From an uncultured Hyphomicrobiales bacterium (GTDB taxonomy: Bacteria; Pseudomonadota; Alphaproteobacteria; Rhizobiales; Xanthobacteraceae), in assembly GCA_903891395.1 (NCBI GenBank), contig CAITEM010000085.1, positions 1 through 7,557 on the forward strand: DNA of 7,557 bases, given 5' to 3'. The notes under the pieces are model-generated. The model worked only from the letters and a program-made list of their open reading frames with translations. It did not search any database and was not told the origin of the DNA. Below, piece after piece: positions 6,455 through 7,557 of the stretch (its first letter is position 1; each line of letters opens with the position of its first letter). The translations under genes were made by a program, and so were the position numbers.

Positions 6455-7243
6455 CTATAACCCGACGAAGTCCTTGATCGCCGTCAAGAACTGCTGCGGC
6501 TGCTCGAGCGGCGGGCAATGGCCGCAGCCGGGCAACTCGATGTACGTCGCGCCTTCGATCTTGTCGGCAATGAGCTTGTTGAGCGGCGGCGGCGTCGCCT
6601 GATCGAACTCGCCGACCAGCACCAGCGTCGGCACTTTCAGCCGGTGCAGTTGCGGCTCGAGGTCGGCTTCTTGCAATATCTGGCAGGCGTGTTGGAACGC
6701 CTTGGGCTCGATGCCCATCAGCACGCGCTTGCGCTCGTCGATCAATTCCGGATGCGCCGCCAGATAAGCCGGCGAGAACACGCGCTTGGCCGCGATCTCG
6801 GCGATGGCGCCGAGACCACCTTCGGCGACCTTCGCCGACATCACTTCAAACTGCTTCTTGCCTTCCGGCGGGAAAGCCGCCGCGGCGTCGCTGACGACCA
6901 GCTTGGAAATGCGCTCCGGATGCGCCAGCGCGAAAGCCAGCGCCACGGTGCCGCCGAAGCCGTTGCCGATCAGCACTGCGTCATTGGCGATGCCGAATTC
7001 CTGGAAGCCGTCCTCAAGCGCCGCGATGTAAGCGTCCATCAATGGCAGCAAACAGGGCTGCGAGCCGTGAAAACCCGGAAGGTTGAAGAGTGTGACGCGA
7101 TGCTTGGCGGCGAGCGCCTCCAGCACCGGATCGAAGGCGTGGCGGTCGGCCAGCAGCGAGTGAAAGAGCACCAGGTCCGGCCCCTGGCCGGTCCGCACCG
7201 CGGTCAGCGCACCGTGGCCGGCGCTCAGTTGTTCGAACTGCAT
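6455..7243 (-). CDS. Alpha/beta-hydrolase-fold protein lacking the nucleophile serine
   Basis: This 262-residue protein has the full alpha/beta-hydrolase layout, including LVLFHSLLADRHAFDP (24-39, oxyanion-loop region), a nucleophile elbow, a cap region at about 125-200, and C-terminal acid and histidine. The acid is D214 in GEFDQATPP and the histidine is H242 in GCGHCPPLEQP. The elbow reads GNGFGG (93-98), so G95 (codon GGC) takes the place of the Ser/Cys/Asp nucleophile of G-x-S-x-G-G. By overall sequence it resembles enol-lactonase and C-C-hydrolase-like members. Ordinary ester hydrolysis would not be expected, so it may use another chemistry or be non-catalytic. The start is secure: AGGAGG lies five bases before the ATG (minus strand 7254-7249). 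It is 83 bases downstream of a gentisate-dioxygenase-like gene on the same strand, suggesting a link to aromatic-acid catabolism (inference). Confidence 0.85.
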   Translation of the reverse strand: MQFEQLSAGHGALTAVRTGQGPDLVLFHSLLADRHAFDPVLEALAAKHRVTLFNLPGFHGSQPCLLPLMDAYIAALEDGFQEFGIANDAVLIGNGFGGTVALAFALAHPERISKLVVSDAAAAFPPEGKKQFEVMSAKVAEGGLGAIAEIAAKRVFSPAYLAAHPELIDERKRVLMGIEPKAFQHACQILQEADLEPQLHRLKVPTLVLVGEFDQATPPPLNKLIADKIEGATYIELPGCGHCPPLEQPQQFLTAIKDFVGL

Positions 7244-7248
7244 GCGGT

Positions 7249-7254
7249 CCTCCT
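7249..7254 (-). promoter_or_regulatory. Strong ribosome binding site of the hydrolase gene
   Basis: AGGAGG on the minus strand is five bases from the ATG at 7243. It is the strongest Shine-Dalgarno match in the window and fixes the start. Confidence 0.8.
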
Positions 7255-7268
7255 CAAGCTGACAAGCA

Positions 7269-7298
7269 AACGGCCGCGCCGCAAGCGGCGCAGCCGTT
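7269..7298 (-). terminator. Long GC-rich hairpin between the dioxygenase and hydrolase genes
   Basis: The arms AACGGC-C-GCGCCGC (7269-7282) and GCGGCGC-A-GCCGTT (7285-7298) pair over 13 positions, with one C/A mismatch and a 2-base centre. Reading leftward it follows the dioxygenase stop by about 28 bases and is itself followed by only TTTGCTTG, so termination would be partial. It may reduce read-through into the hydrolase gene, protect the upstream mRNA, or be a dispersed palindromic repeat. Confidence 0.55.
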
Positions 7299-7326
7299 AT
7301 CTTATAGAAACGCCGAACCGAGGCTA

Positions 7327-7557
7327 TCAGTTCCCTTCACGCCAGATGCCAAGCACCTGCTGCGCCGGCTTGTCGGAGATCGAAAACAGCACCGATTCTT
7401 CCGCCGGTTCGTGATGGAAGGTCTTCCACGACGGCACGACGAACACGTCGTTGACGCCCCACTCGTAGGGTTTGCCGTCGATGATCGTTTTGCCCTTGCC
7501 CTCGGCGCAGGCGAAGATCGTTCCGTCAGTCGAGCGGTAAGGCTCGCCCTTGAAGCC
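7327..7557 (-). CDS. Gentisate 1,2-dioxygenase-like cupin protein, C-terminal fragment
   Basis: The frame runs in from the right edge and ends at TGA (7327-7329), giving the last 76 residues. The residues YRSTDGTIFACAEGKGKTII and the later DVFVVPSWKTFHHE form the two cupin beta-barrel signatures. They match the C-terminal cupin of gentisate 1,2-dioxygenase and its relatives (salicylate and 1-hydroxy-2-naphthoate dioxygenases). These are cytoplasmic Fe(II) enzymes that open the aromatic ring. The exact substrate cannot be assigned from this part, and the metal site of the N-terminal cupin is outside the window. The gene probably leads the leftward unit that includes the hydrolase. Confidence 0.8.
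   Translation of the reverse strand, partial: GFKGEPYRSTDGTIFACAEGKGKTIIDGKPYEWGVNDVFVVPSWKTFHHEPAEESVLFSISDKPAQQVLGIWREGN

Noticed and set aside
6518..7414. A 298-codon plus-strand open frame opposite the hydrolase and cupin genes
   Set aside because: The translation is rich in Arg, Gln and His with no recognisable domain, and it runs through the hairpin region and the cupin gene. The minus-strand genes have family motifs and a strong ribosome binding site.

Overview
The window is GC-rich and densely coded, with no rRNA, tRNA, CRISPR array or insertion sequence that I can see. Codon use and protein types (MASE1-SpoIIE phosphatase, STAS and RsbW-like partners, a CPA1 antiporter, a gentisate-dioxygenase-type cupin) suggest a chromosomal segment of an alphaproteobacterium. 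It is probably of the Bradyrhizobium/Rhodopseudomonas kind, but that placement is inference from style, not from a marker gene.

Layout. (1) Bases 1-234, plus strand: the C-terminal end of an isocitrate/isopropylmalate dehydrogenase family enzyme. (2) Bases 287-2432, minus strand: a STAS anti-sigma-factor antagonist (RsbV-like) followed by a membrane-bound MASE1-SpoIIE/PP2C phosphatase (RsbU-like). (3) Bases 2433-2554: a 122-base divergent control region with a perfect 10-base palindrome. (4) Bases 2555-4765, plus strand: a nucleobase-transporter (NCS2/SLC23) family protein carrying a C-terminal domain that looks like a degenerate RsbW-type ATPase, then, six bases downstream, an intact RsbW-type serine kinase. 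(5) Bases 4762-6351, minus strand: a CPA1 Na+/H+ antiporter whose stop codon overlaps that of the kinase. (6) Bases 6455-7243, minus strand: an alpha/beta-hydrolase-fold protein with glycine where the nucleophile serine should be. (7) Bases 7327-7557, minus strand: the C-terminal end of a gentisate-1,2-dioxygenase-like cupin protein.

The main system is the block 287-4765. It holds all three parts of a partner-switching circuit (phosphatase, STAS antagonist, kinase) in two divergent transcription units. The kinase is co-directional with, and almost touching, a transporter-like protein. That protein has lost canonical NCS2 substrate-binding residues and has gained a kinase-like domain that seems unable to bind ATP. 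NCS2 proteins share their fold with SulP/SLC26 transporters, which usually carry a C-terminal STAS domain. Here a STAS-partner-like domain sits in the same place, and the STAS protein is encoded separately across the divergent promoter region. My working hypothesis is a membrane sensor or decoy that feeds a transport or ligand signal into the STAS/kinase switch. No sigma factor or other output protein is encoded in the window, so the output is unknown.
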